Of a stretch of DNA of 64,000 nt, positions 1 to 12,900 are shown one piece after another. The stretch's first letter is position 1. Every line of letters begins with the position of its first letter. Source of the stretch: Eunapius fragilis (taxonomy: Eukaryota; Porifera; Demospongiae; Spongillida; Spongillidae). Where the stretch lies: positions 10,307,433 through 10,371,432 of the forward strand of contig OY811971.1 of assembly GCA_963681505.1 (NCBI GenBank). The letters run 5' to 3'. A model generated the notes under the pieces. That model was not told where the DNA came from. It saw only the letters and a program-made list of their open reading frames with translations, and made no database searches. A program made the translations under genes and the position numbers.

Positions 1-1517
1 TGTGTTCTATACATGTTATGTGTGTACACGTTATGTGTTTGTTTGTTTGTTTGTACATCATCTGCATGTGCAATGCTTCCAAAATTGTTATTTTATGATG
101 TTTTGAAATGCTACAGATCTGTTGGTTTTTTTACTGAAGGGTGGGGGGGTGTTGCATGTACTGGCGCACTGGGGTGGGTTAATAACGAAATACTGCATAG
201 AACCTATTGCTGTTGTGTGTGTTGTACCTGTAGGTGGTTGGTGTGGATGGTGGCTACCTGGTCGTGTATGGTTTTTCTGCCTCATCCGTACCCCGGGGGT
301 GGCACTGGTGTTACGTGATGGTCATATTGCAACACTTGCTGTCTGGGAGAGGATGATGATAATGATGATGTAACCATCATAAAATTATTAATACATTAAT
401 AGCAGATACTGCAGGGTGGTAAAAAAAAATGCAGCAATGAACCCTCCCACCTCCCCACAATCCCTGCTAGACCCACCAGACCTAACAGTTCACCTGCAGA
501 CATAACATATGGTATGATATGGAAGACAAGAGAGACACCAAAAACGTTGTTTGCTTACATGAGAAAGCTTGTACGGTGTATGTACAGCTGGAGAGAGGAG
601 TATGAGAGAGACATAAGACATGTGATGATGTAGTGTGGAAATACGATGTGCTCAAAACGTGTAGTCTATCCCTTCATCCCATTCACGTGCATGTGGTCAT
701 CACATGGGATGAAACAAGCCTCTGGGCGCTTAAGATAAGTCTGCGCATACTTAGGAGTGTATTCATGACCTTGATCTTAACCACTGGTTGTTACTGATAA
801 AACCGCAATATGTGGAGGAAATGTAATTTCTTTGGCACGCTTCCGTTGACTTCCAACCGTAGGTGTGTTTGAGGTCATTTCGACTGGCCACAACGATGCA
901 TGCACGCACAACCATATATTTTTCGTTACACAAGCTTAAAATTAAGGCAATATACCATATATGCATTCCTTGACCATATGATTTAAATGTTCGGTCATAT
1001 GGCCTTATGGGGTCTATACAGCTCAAATTAACATTCATCCATTCAAAGAGGGCGCGCGGTTATACAAACATTGGGATGCACGTTATATATTCAATAAGGT
1101 CCGTGAATGCATATAATTACCTCGCACTATAAATAATGGTCACGCAGGATTATAATGGGACACCTGCATGCACTCGTGTATATGCCCTTTAAGCCCTTCT
1201 ATATGGGTCATGCGTCCCCGAGGTACAGGACCAAACAAAAGAAGCGGGTGCAAGTTCGTTCATACTCGTGCATGTGCGCGCGTATTACATAACCTAAAGC
1301 GCACCTAAAGCCGTGCTAATCTGTCCCGGTCACGTACAAAATAGTGTTTAGTAACACGCACAACATGGCAGAGAAAGAGAAAAAGAATGAAATGAAAAAT
1401 AAAAGGTGTGGTGACTGTAGCCATGCCAACTGCCGTAGTGCAGTCATTACATGGCGTGATTCTATGGCAGATAAAATTTTGGTGAATAATTTTTCGAGCA
1501 GTGTAACTGCGCTGCAG
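1..1517. other. Non-genic flank downstream of DYRK2
   Basis: I see no convincing gene in this stretch. Open frames are short and have no recognisable domain. It would hold the 3' UTR and downstream flank of the minus-strand kinase, but I found no clear AATAAA on the minus strand close to its stop. Confidence 0.5.
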
Positions 1518-3437
1518 CTATCTGCCGATAATCTTGGGCAGGACGGTGTTGGACCCTCCCCCTGCGGTGGTCCCCTCGGAGGGTATCTTCGTCGCGGCTG
1601 ACACCTTTCCACTTGCTTGCCCATTAACCACGACAGTTGTTGAGGGGGCGGGGTGTGGGAGTGGTGGAGGCTTAGACAATTTCCTGCTCAGGACATCACC
1701 AGTGGGTGCCAGGATAGCAGGGGGAGGAGGAGGAGCGGGGAGGTGGATTGTGGGAGTGGGTTGGGACGTGGCACCCTGCTCGGGCCCCTTGGTCGCCGGG
1801 AGCCTGCGCCTGAGCCAGCCGTGCCTCAGGGCCTGAGGGGGCGTCATGCGCGTGGCAGGGTCCCACTCCAGGCACCGCTGGAGGAAGTCCAAGAGGAGAG
1901 GGTCGTCACAGCACTTGAGGGCCTTGCTCAGGTCCTTGCTCCCCGGGGGTCCCCTTATCTTGCCCCTCTTGGAGCGCCCAGACCCGTACTGCACGGTGCT
2001 GTCCGGATTGGTGGAGACGGTGCAGTACCTCGGGTGGTTCCGGGAGCTGAAGAAGGTCCTCGTGCGCTTGCACGTGTCCAGCAGCTTCTGCGGGGGCATC
2101 CCCAGGACCTCCATGGCGCAGGCCAGCTGGTCCGCTTCGTCCTCCCCGGGGAAGAGCGGGTAACCGGTGAGGAGTTCCGCCAGGATGCAGCCGAAGCTCC
2201 ACATGTCGATGGGCATCCCGTACTTGCCCCCTAGGATCACCTCCGGGGCGCGGTAGAAGCGGCTCTGGATGTAGGTGTAGATGCGCTGGTGGTCGTAGCA
2301 GCTGGAGCCAAAGTCGATCACCTTCAGCCCGCTCCTGCCCGGCTGCTTGAGGAGGATGTTCTCCGGTTTCAGGTCGCAGTGGATAATCCTGTTGCGGTAG
2401 AGCATGTCGAGGCACTGGAGGATGGAGTGGCCGAACTTACGCACGAGGGCCGAGCTGAAACCCTGGAACTTGTTCCTCTTGATGAGCTCGTAGAGGTTCA
2501 TGCTGAGGAGCTCAAAGGTGAGGCAGACGTGGTTCCTGAACGTGAAGTGGTCGATGAGGTGGATGATGTTGTGCGTGCCGTCGGCGTCCTGCTTCCTCAG
2601 GTGCTCCAGTATCCTTATCTCCTCCACCGCCTGCCGGTGGAACCGCTTCTCGTTCCTCACGATCTTCAGCGCCACGTGCTGCTGCGTCTTGTGGTCGAAC
2701 GCCTTGAGCACCTGACCGAAGCTCCCCTTGCCCAGCACCTTGATCACCTCGTAGCGGTACTGCACGTGATCGTGCGACACGGCCAGGTAGCTGCCGGACT
2801 CGTCGTCGTAGCCGCCGTTGCCGGTTCCCCCGGCCACCCCTTGACGCTTCTTGGCGTGTTGACCGGCGAAGTACACCTGCGGGAAGGCGAGCACTTCCTG
2901 CTGCTCGAAGGGCGTCAGCTTGCTGCTGTACACGCGGAGGGCCTGCTCCGGGGCGAGGAACTTCGGCTTCTGGGTCACCGACGAGGCGGTGGCGGCGGAC
3001 GATCCCGCCGACTCGATCCTGTCGCTCGGGGGTCGGGAGGCCGTCAAGGGGCGGGTCAAGACCGGCGGAAGGGACTCGTACGGGTCCGAGTGCTTCTCTG
3101 ATCTCCCCCCGCCACCGCCGACCCCGTCGGAGGACTTACTGGCTTCGCTGCTGGTGGTGGCGAACATGGGTTGCACCTGTACCCCGGCTATGTGTGGGAG
3201 AGCGTACGACGAGTGGCCGTCGGGGAGGCTGTTGAACTGCGACATTGTTGCGGTGGTGGTGTGGGCAGGGTTGGGACGCAACTGGGGCAGGCCCAGGCGA
3301 GGCTTGGAACCCTGCGCACGCATCGAGTCTTCCCCGATTTTCGAGTCCTTATACGTTGTTCCAGACAAAGCTCTTGGCTCTTGGAAGGAATTACTTCTAG
3401 TCAAGGGTTGGCCAGTGTACATCGCCAGATATAGCAT
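1518..3437 (-). CDS. DYRK2: Class-II DYRK protein kinase, DYRK2 orthologue (639 aa, single coding exon)
   Basis: This is a dual-specificity tyrosine-regulated kinase. It phosphorylates Ser/Thr on substrates after autophosphorylating its own activation-loop tyrosine. I start at the first ATG (3437). An in-frame TAG lies upstream at 3485-3483, and a TTG five codons further up is not a plausible start. Residue positions: the NAPA and DH-box region typical of class II is at about 160-230. The kinase domain follows at about 229-541, with P-loop GKGSFG at 236-241, catalytic Lys 258, HCD with Asp 355, DFG with Asp 375 and activation loop YTY at 387-389, where Tyr389 is the expected autophosphorylation site. 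The tail is Pro/Ser rich and ends in TVLPK, as the human DYRK2 tail does. The match to vertebrate DYRK2 runs through the whole kinase domain (for example GPP..SK, CLEWDPA.RMTP). The CDS is unbroken and much more GC-rich than its surroundings. It lies 353 bp downstream of the OTUD5 stop on the same strand. DYRK4 or another class-II member is the main alternative. Confidence 0.95.
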   Translation of the reverse strand: MLYLAMYTGQPLTRSNSFQEPRALSGTTYKDSKIGEDSMRAQGSKPRLGLPQLRPNPAHTTTATMSQFNSLPDGHSSYALPHIAGVQVQPMFATTSSEASKSSDGVGGGGGRSEKHSDPYESLPPVLTRPLTASRPPSDRIESAGSSAATASSVTQKPKFLAPEQALRVYSSKLTPFEQQEVLAFPQVYFAGQHAKKRQGVAGGTGNGGYDDESGSYLAVSHDHVQYRYEVIKVLGKGSFGQVLKAFDHKTQQHVALKIVRNEKRFHRQAVEEIRILEHLRKQDADGTHNIIHLIDHFTFRNHVCLTFELLSMNLYELIKRNKFQGFSSALVRKFGHSILQCLDMLYRNRIIHCDLKPENILLKQPGRSGLKVIDFGSSCYDHQRIYTYIQSRFYRAPEVILGGKYGMPIDMWSFGCILAELLTGYPLFPGEDEADQLACAMEVLGMPPQKLLDTCKRTRTFFSSRNHPRYCTVSTNPDSTVQYGSGRSKRGKIRGPPGSKDLSKALKCCDDPLLLDFLQRCLEWDPATRMTPPQALRHGWLRRRLPATKGPEQGATSQPTPTIHLPAPPPPPAILAPTGDVLSRKLSKPPPLPHPAPSTTVVVNGQASGKVSAATKIPSEGTTAGGGSNTVLPKIIGR

Positions 3438-3596
3438 ATTTTGGAGTCGCAACGTTGCAAAAGAACAGACGACAGCGCTTCGCTACCGATCAGTAGGTGC
3501 AGCTCAACAAACTAAAACACACCCCCTTCAATGAGAGCCTGAATTTGGTTACTCATATAGAAAAAAAAAAAAGATGGTTGCGTGAGTGGGATATCT

Positions 3597-3609
3597 GTTG
3601 CTTAGCAAC
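3597..3609. promoter_or_regulatory. Palindromic X-box-like (RFX) motif upstream of DYRK2
   Basis: GTTGCTTAGCAAC is a perfect palindrome with a three-base centre (TGTTGC-TTA-GCAACA including the flanks). It resembles the RFX-family X-box half-sites GTTGC and GCAAC. It lies 160 bp upstream of the DYRK2 ATG, inside the only space available for that gene's promoter. The resemblance is seen in the sequence; function is inferred. Confidence 0.4.
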
Positions 3610-3632
3610 AAGTCATAACACATTCCGTATTC

Positions 3633-3638
3633 TTTATT
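3633..3638 (-). terminator. Candidate poly(A) signal of OTUD5
   Basis: The minus strand reads AATAAA 153 bp downstream of the OTUD5 stop codon, before the DYRK2 start. It is the only AATAAA I noticed in the gap. Confidence 0.45.
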
Positions 3639-3714
3639 ATTCGCGCGCGGTTCAAATGAAGTGAATCAACAACAATACAACACTATGCAATTACAGAACC
3701 ACTCCAAGGAAGAA

Positions 3715-3750
3715 GGTGGGGGGGGGTGGGGGTGGGGGGGGGGGGGGGGG
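3715..3750 (+). repeat. G-rich tract in OTUD5 3' region
   Basis: Runs of G broken only by single T residues, ending in an uninterrupted G run. On the transcribed sense strand this is a C tract, 40-75 nt past the OTUD5 stop. The plus strand could form a G-quadruplex. Confidence 0.8.
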
Positions 3751-3790
3751 ATTGCGCACGGGAATGCGCTACACTCAGAGGACCATGCAC

Positions 3791-3944
3791 TTACACCCCG
3801 TCTGGTCCCCTACCCACTGTCCTTGCATTCTGCTTCAGGGTGTCCATGTACTCTTGCTGTGAAGCTGCCAACACTGCAGCAAGTATGCGATCATCTTCCC
3901 ACTCTTGAAATCCTTTAGGAAGTACCACATCAGTATGTAAGTGC

Positions 3945-4015
<71 letters not shown>

Positions 4016-5782
4016 TACACACACACACACACACACACTTACCAAACGCAGAAGGAGATAGATCCAGGAAGGAGCTGTATTCAAAGGGAAGTTTGTCAAG
4101 AACTGCACCAGACTCAAAATCAGGTGCGTGGCACGACGGTTGCTGTGGCAACAGGCAGGGTGCACCCTCTGCCAGCGAAGAAGAAGGCGGGGTTGCACCG
4201 GGCTGGGGGTGACTCGAGAGTGTGTCCCCGCTGCCCTGTGCCTCCGACAGTAGGGGCAGGTGGTGAGGTGACGATGGCGGGGTCTTCCTAGAACCCCTGT
4301 GTGCACATGACTGGTCCGCGGAGGGAGCAACTTGCACGACCAATGCCGGGCTGTGGGTGGGGGCCGGCCTCATGGAGGAAGAGGGAGACCCACGCCTGGA
4401 ACCTGAAGGAGACCCTCCCCCGGGGGAGTTGCCGGGGGACCCCCTCGGGGAGGAGCGAGGTGTCCCACGAGCGGACCCAGCTCGGTGCCTCGCCTCGCAT
4501 GGGGACCCGTGACGAGAGGGGTGGGGGGAACCGTGGAGGGACCCTCTGCTGGGGGAGCTGTGTCGACTGCTGGATGAGGTGGTGGCGGTTGTGGAGGAAG
4601 TGGGAGGAGCTCCCTGGTGACCGTGGTGGTGGTGGTGGTGGTGGTGGTGGGACCTGGCGGGAGAGCGGGAACGTGCCGGGGAGCAAGTGCGGGAAAAAGC
4701 TCCGCCCCTATGTTTGACGTCTTCTGAGGAGGAGGAGCTACGTGCAGCTGGGGGCGGAGCATTAAGGGGAGTTGTGGGGGTGGCCAGTGAACATGAAGGA
4801 AGTGTGTGGAAGGAGGTGGAGGGAGGAGGAGAGGTGGTGGTGGTGGAAGCACAAGCCATGGATGGGTCCTGGTGGTGGGGGGAGGAGAGGGGATGGGGGA
4901 GAGGAACGAGGGAAGAGTTGTTTAGTTGGCTACGTTGTACAAATGACATGCAAGCACACACACACACACAGACACACACACAGACACACACACACAGACA
5001 CACACACACACACACACACACTCACACACACACACACACACACACCTCTACCTGTGCCTTGCTGGTGGATGGTCGCTTCTCGTTGTCCCTGATCCACTGG
5101 AGGTACGACTCCCTGGCCACTGCATCTTCCACTGCCTCATATGTGGCCTCCCAGTCCGTAGTCCTCAGCTTGTCCTCAAGCATGGCCTGATGACATCATA
5201 TGACATCATCACCATTCATACACAACAACGCCCCTCCCCTTTTGTCAGACAACAAAGTGTGGCTAAGCCACAAGGGTGGGGGGTGGGTGGGGGTTCAACA
5301 TGGGAGGAGTATTGGACTGAGACGTACACTGCTCTTATTTGAAAAGACATCATGTATTGGTGCAGGTACAAGCTGGGTGTCCAACTCACCAGATCCACAG
5401 CCGTTCACACAGCACCTTCCCAATGTCCACCTCCACACACACACCCCCACAATGTCCTAAATACTACTACTGATACATTGGCATCCAATCAGAGACAACT
5501 GACCTGCTCAAGGAACACATTCTCAGACTCTTTTAATGCTCCAGTGATAAGTGTCTTGTCAGCAAGCTAATTGGGGCATGGGATGACACACACACACACA
5601 TGGAGGTCACATTACTTGGCATGTAAAAAATATACATACATGTACATGTATGCATATGGTGTGTGTATGTGTAGTGTGTGCATGCTGTACAGTACAGCCA
5701 CACACACACACAATCACATATGCATGTGTACTCACCTGCACACGCACGCACGCACCCACGCACACCCACACACAGGCACACG

Positions 5783-5857
<75 letters not shown>

Positions 5858-6797
5858 CCCAGGCTTGTACCCAGCCAGTCCCAGCCCCACTCCAATAGTG
5901 GCAGCGTGCGGGTCAACCACTGAGTTGTAGTGGATGCCTCCATGGTAACTTAGCCTGATGGGTGCATTGTCAGTCTTGTAGACTCCAAAGAATATGTTGA
6001 TGGGCTCTGGAATGTGGAGCAGTGGGTTAACCACACCAACACACAAGGTCACCCCACCCACCTACGGCCAATGTGTGGGCGTCCCCCCATACCCAAAACA
6101 AGCATGCGGCACAGACATGGAACGAGTCAATAACTGGGAGCACAGCAGATAGCTACTATTTGGTGGGTGGGTTATGTCTAATCACTGCTGTGTACATGTG
6201 GGCGTGAGGACATGATGGTGAGGACATGTGATGGTGTAAGGGTGAGGGTATGATGGTGTAAGGGTGAGGACATGTGATGGTGTAAGGGTGAGGGCATGTA
6301 ATGGTGTAAGGGTGAGGGTATGATGGTGTAAGGGTGAGGACATGTGATGGTGTAAGGGTGAGGGCATGTAATGGTGTAAGGGTGAGGGTATGTGATGGTG
6401 TAAGGGTGAGGACATGTGATGGTGTAAGGGTGAGGGTATGTGATGGTGTAAGGTGAGGGCATGTGATGGTGTAAGGGTGAGGACATGTGATGGTGTAAGG
6501 GTGAGGGTATATGACGGTGTAAGGGTGAGGGCATGTGACGGTGTAAGGGTGAGGGCATGTGATGGTGTAAGGGTATGTGATGGTGTGAGGTGTAGTGGGC
6601 ATGTGATGTGAAGGTCGTCAGGAAAAAAAAACCCTTAATTGGTCAGGGAACACGTTTACATGTACCTGCCAAACACATCCATCCCCTCTCATAAGCCACA
6701 CCTAGGCAACTGGCAGACGTTGGTGCACATCAAACGAGACCAAAGGTGCACACAACACACGTCTCACACAACACAAGATGCACACACACACACACAC

Positions 6798-6877
<80 letters not shown>

Positions 6878-7371
6878 TAGATGTGTGAATAATGAAGATA
6901 TGCACCCCAAGAACTCAAACCGGGGTTGCATATTTGTGGCAAAGAATGTAGGTGTTAACTGGATTACAAAGTGCCCATACCAATATGTATGCAAACTGCT
7001 TAAGAGGCCTCCAGAAGTAACACCATCCTAACAAGAATTTACATATCTAGAATTGAGAGAGACTTAGAAGGGCAGCTTATCACGCTTCCAAGTTGAATAC
7101 CCATTCACTACACCATCATGGATTTGTCCAGTGCAACATCTCTTGAAGGGGGTGGAAATGGGAGGGGCAGGGGAAAGGGAGGGACATCCTTTGGGGGGAG
7201 GGGCAGGGGAAGTACATCACTGTCCCTCCAACCCCAAGGGGTACGAGTACCAGCCCATTCCCTCGTGAACACTCGCACATGTATAGCCACTTGATGTGAC
7301 TTGAGACAAAACAAACACTGCATCCATGGCTACCAGCCTTACGTTATAGAGTCAATAATACGGTCACTTAC

Positions 7372-7412
<41 letters not shown>

Positions 7413-7891
7413 GCATTCTATAATTATGCACACACAACTAGCACACACACACCACACAAAAACATACAAACATACAAACAGATGCCACATTGAAATACCA
7501 GGGCTCTATGTCTGACAACATGAGGAATACATGTACATGTAGCTACCTCATTCCCCTCTGGACACACCCACCTGCCCCATACTGGTACAGCTCTATCACT
7601 CTGTTATACATCTCGGCCATGGCTTGCATCTCGAGGTTGTTCCCAAAGCAATGGTCGGACCTCTTCCTGCTGATGTAACCCTCAAAGTCCTCAGTGACAA
7701 ACTGAGAGAAGTAGTCAGCGTTCTTCATCTGGTGGAGGAAGGAGGAGGGAGAGACGGACACATGTTCAGTGTGTGTACATGTAAAGTGTACAAACATATA
7801 TATATATCAGCATACAAAAAACACCACACACGCACGCACACACACACACACACACATACACACACAACACACACAACAAACACACACACAC

Positions 7892-7955
<64 letters not shown>

Positions 7956-9930
7956 ATGTAATCCAGGCAGTGGTTTCGCACCACAGAGTGCATCTCCTGG
8001 TCCCCATACACCTGATCAGCTGCAAGGAGGAGAAAAACATCCATGAACTGGTATGAACATGTATGCACGTGTGTGTAAGTGTGCGTGAATGTGGTTAAAC
8101 ACAGAAGACAATAGAGCTAAGTATGTCCGTTTTAACACCTGTAATAATTCAGAAACATGATACGATCCTCTACTAAAAGAGCAATCAAGCCATACAAGCA
8201 TACAGCCATATATGACCAGGTCAGGGTGCCAAGCATGCAAGCAATGAAGGCATAGTCCGAGACCACAGACCCTCTTTGATTCATTACAAAGCCATGACAA
8301 CTATGAGAGGCCACCTCCCACCTGGGCTCCTCCCACCTACCGACGGCCCTGAAGAGACAGGCTCCATCTTCCCTCATCCTCTTCAACGTGAAGCCACGCT
8401 TCTTCAAACAAAGCTCAAAGTTGCGCTCCACCTGCAGATTGTGGGCGGAGCTACAGGTAAATGTCAGTAGAGGCGCCATGGCAACAGAAGTGCGCAGAAC
8501 AAGTGAGTTCATACAGCGCATTTAAAACCTTATGTCTGTCGGAAGGTTTGTGTCAATGATTACTTTCATGTAACATCCGCACCACCTACATGTACTGTGT
8601 GTATGGACTACCTACATGTACTATGTGTATGGACTACCTACATGTACTATGTGTATGGACTACCTACATGTACTATGTGTATGGACTACCTACATGTACT
8701 ATGTGTATGGACTACCTACATGTACTATGTGTATGGACTACCTACATGTACTATGTGTATGGACCACCTACATGTACTATGTGTATGGACTACCTACATG
8801 TACTATGTGTATGGACCACCTACATGTACTGTGTGTATGGACTACCTACATGTACTATGTGTATGGACTACCTACATGTACTATGTGTATGGACTACCTA
8901 CATGTACTATGTGTATGGACCACCTACATGTACTATGTGTATGGACCACCTACATGTACTGTGTGTATGGACTACCTACATGTACTATGTGTATGGACTA
9001 CCTACATGTACTATGTGTATGGACTACCTACATGTACTATGTGTATGGACTACCTACATGTACTATGTGTATGGACTACCTACATGTACTATGTGTATGG
9101 ACTACCTACATGTACTGTGTGTATGGACCACCTACATGTACTGTGTGTATGGACCACCTACATGTTCTGTAGATGTGTGAATTCTTTTTCCCTTTCCATA
9201 CGTATACATGGAGGTCACACCTGGTTTTCATTGCAACAAAATAATAATTTCCGTAGTTAAAGGCTTGATTTTTTTCTCCAGTTTTCCAGATAAATTGGTG
9301 CCTCCTAACAATACTACTGGTGGAACAACTCAAGTAGACTATAAACCTTTAAAACTTCAACACTGTTCACAGTCAAAACGTTTTGACAATTTCATTCAAT
9401 AGGCAGTATCTTAAGGGGGCAGTATCTTAAGGGGGCAGTATCTTAAGGGGGCAGTATCTTAAGGGGGCAGTATCTTAAGGGGGCAGTATCTTAAGGGGGC
9501 AGTATCTTAAGGGGGCAGTATCTTAAGGGGGCAGTATCTTAAGGAGGCAGTATCTTAAGGGGGCAGTAGTGTTGTTGTAAGGGCACTCTCTCTGAATCAT
9601 AATTATTAGCATTATTCAGAAAAACAATGTAACTTTTCTGAAATAAGGTCTCCAACCGAATATTAATATTTTATTAATGATTTGAAGCCCTATTGCCCCG
9701 GACTATGCAGTACCCCCTATGTGAGGAAACCATGGAGGACACCTCACGACCACTTGAGTTGTCCCACAAGTCTGTAACTTAGGAGGTGGGGAGTTAGGGG
9801 CATGGTGTGTAAGGGTGAGCACAGCCTCATTGACTGCAAGGCCACACCCCCAGCCTTTTTTATAAGGTTGTCACAATGAGTGTAAGCATAAGCATGTGTT
9901 GTATGAATTGTCCCTACACACAGGCTGTCC

Positions 9931-9999
<69 letters not shown>

Positions 10000-12900
10000 G
10001 CCATCTAAAGAGATGTACATGTATGCACATATCATCCTTGCATATGTAGTTGCAGAGCTCTGAGTGTTGTGAAGTACGCAAAAGAAAAAATCTTGCATCC
10101 AAAAAAATCATCACAACCTTCACTCCTCCCCTCTGCCATCACCTCCCCTCCCCTATCACTCCTACCCTCCCCCATCACTCCTCCCATCCCTCCCCTATCA
10201 CCTCCCCTCTCCTCACACCTCCAATAAACAATACAATTTTAAACTACAGACAGGAACAGCCACACACATGTACAGCGTGGCAGCACCAACATGGTCCCTC
10301 CCCCCCCTCCCCCCCAACGTCAAGGCAATATAACACAGCTGGAGGGAGGGACGGGTGCCCAGATTTGGATTCGGGATGACAAGTTGACCCCTCGTCATGA
10401 TAATTTGAAAGCCCCATACCCTAACCACCATCCCCTGTGAGTCATTTGCCTCCTAGCCTAGCCAAGCCTACACCATACTTAAAGTCCCCTCTCTCTCTCC
10501 TTACCTCAGGGTCAGCCCTTCGCGGAACATCGTACTCCTCTGAGCTGTTGTAGCCGCTTGCGTAGGGGGAAGTCCCTGCCCCCTCAGTCCTCTTGGTCCT
10601 GGTGGGTGTGGCCGTCGAGGTGGGTGGATGGAAGCTCCTCTTGGCCACCGCAAACCCCGAGGAACCTCCTTTGTCGTCATCTTCATCATCCTCACACGAG
10701 TCGTAGTGCCTGAGCGTTAAGGAGGGAGGGGTGTGGTCAGGTGACATCACGTGGCTATGATCACGTGATTGCATAACATGTACATGTTAATAGGTACATA
10801 TCTCCTGCACTTGAACGTCTGGTACACTGGGACTGTAAGACCGACACACAACACACGTTCCCATTGCAATGATCATCCACATGTTCACCTACATCAGGTG
10901 AACACACCACCTCACATGTTCACCTACATCAGGTGAACACACCACCTCACATGCTCACCTACATCAGGTGAGCACACCACCTCACATGCTCACCTACATC
11001 AGGTGAACACACCACCTCACATGCTCACCTACATCAGGTGAGCACACCACCTCACATGCTCACCTACATCAGGTGAGCACACCACCTCACATGCTCACCT
11101 ACATCAGGTGAGCACAACACCTCACATGCTCACCTACATCAGGTGAACACACCACCTCACATGCTCACCTACATCAGGTGAGCACACCACCTCACATGCT
11201 CACCTACATCAGGTGAGCACACCACCTCACATGCTCACCTACATCAGGTGAGCACAACACCTCACATGCTCACCTACATCAGGTGAACACACCACCTCAC
11301 ATGCTCACCTACATCAGGTGAGCACAACACCTCACATGCTCACCTACATCAGGTGAGCACACCACCTCACATGCTCACCTACATCAGGTGAACACACCAC
11401 CTCACATGCTCGCCTACATCAGGTGAGCACACCACCTCACATGCTCACCTACATCAGGTGAGCACACCACCTCACATGCTCACCTACATCAGGTGAACAC
11501 ACCACCTCACATGCTCACCTACATCAGGTGAACACACCACCTCACATGCTCACCTACATCAGGTGAACACAACACCTCACATGCTCACCTACATCAGGTG
11601 AACACAACACCTCACATGCTCACCTACATCAGGTGAACACAACACCTCACATGCTCACCTACATCAGGTGAACACACCACCTCACATGCTCACCTACATC
11701 AGGTGAACACACCACCTCACATGCTCACCTACATCAGGTGAACACACCACCTCACATGCTCACCTACATCAGGTGAGCACACCACCTCACATGCTCACCT
11801 ACATCAGGTGAACACACCACCTCACATGCTCACCTACATCAGGTGAACACACCACCTCACATGCTCACCTACATCAGGTGAGCACACCACCTCACATGCT
11901 CACCTACATCAGGTGAACACAAGACCTCACATGCTCACCTACATCAGGTGAACACACCACCTCACATGCTCACCTACATCAGGTGAACACACCACCTCAC
12001 ATACTCACCTACATCAGGTGAACACAACACCTCACATGCTCACCTACATCAGGTGAACACACCACCTCACATGCTCACCTACATCAGGTGAACACACCAC
12101 CTCACATACTCACCTACATCAGGTGAACACAACACCTCACATACTCACCTACATCAGGTGAACACACCACCTCACATGCTCACCTACATCAGGTGAACAC
12201 ACCACCTCACATGCTCACCTACATCAGGTGAACACAACACCTCACATGCTCACCTACATCAGGTGAGCACACCACCTCACATGCTCACTTACATCAGGTG
12301 AACCTCACATGCTCACCTACATCAGGTGAACACACCACCTCACTACATCGGGTGCTAACCACACTGTGTGTCAAAAAAAAAGTTCTGGAAGTCTGAAATG
12401 TATGTGCCAGGACACAGAATTTTTAAATTAGCCAGACATGGTGTTGCCCCTTTGCTTAACCTGGGGTGGCAGTGTCATCCCACACACATACATATACACA
12501 CCATATGCAGCTGATAATGACTACAATACATGTGTTAAATAGCTCCACACCCCAAGAAGTAGATGGAACAGAGGTGCAAAAGTCAGCACATAAATGTAGC
12601 ACCTCCTCCCACTGTGTAAAAAGGCTTGTTAGCTATGTACAGGAAGTAGCACAAAATGGTATAACTCCAGAATCGAACATTTAAATAAACTGAGCTGCAA
12701 CTTTTAAACCTACCAATTAATAACTTTATATTAATCCCTGGCATGTTTTTTGGCTCAATAGCATAATTTTTCCATGCTCAGCTCTGGAGTTACACCAGTT
12801 CTACCAATTTAAAGATTTTGCGTGACTTTCCAATCACCCTGTATAACGTGTGTATTGGGACGGTATACATACGTTATACACAATGCATTGTGTATAATGT

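Noticed and set aside
1653..3101. Long plus-strand frames opposite DYRK2
   Set aside because: They are shadows of the GC-rich kinase CDS and show no domain of their own.
3450..3452. TTG as start of the DYRK2 frame
   Set aside because: Non-ATG starts are not expected in this gene; the first in-frame ATG is at 3437.
5533..5853. Cys-Val and His-Thr repeat frames at the CA tracts
   Set aside because: Dinucleotide repeats read as VCVCV or THTHT. The real coding parts are the OTUD5 exons beside them.
8586..9172. Three overlapping 190-214 codon frames
   Set aside because: All are translations of one 26-bp tandem repeat that lacks stops in every phase. No domain, and located in an OTUD5 intron.
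10876..12350. CRISPR-like array of palindromic repeats
   Set aside because: Spacers are the same in every unit, the unit is only 35 bp, and the array sits in an intron of an animal gene. It is a minisatellite.
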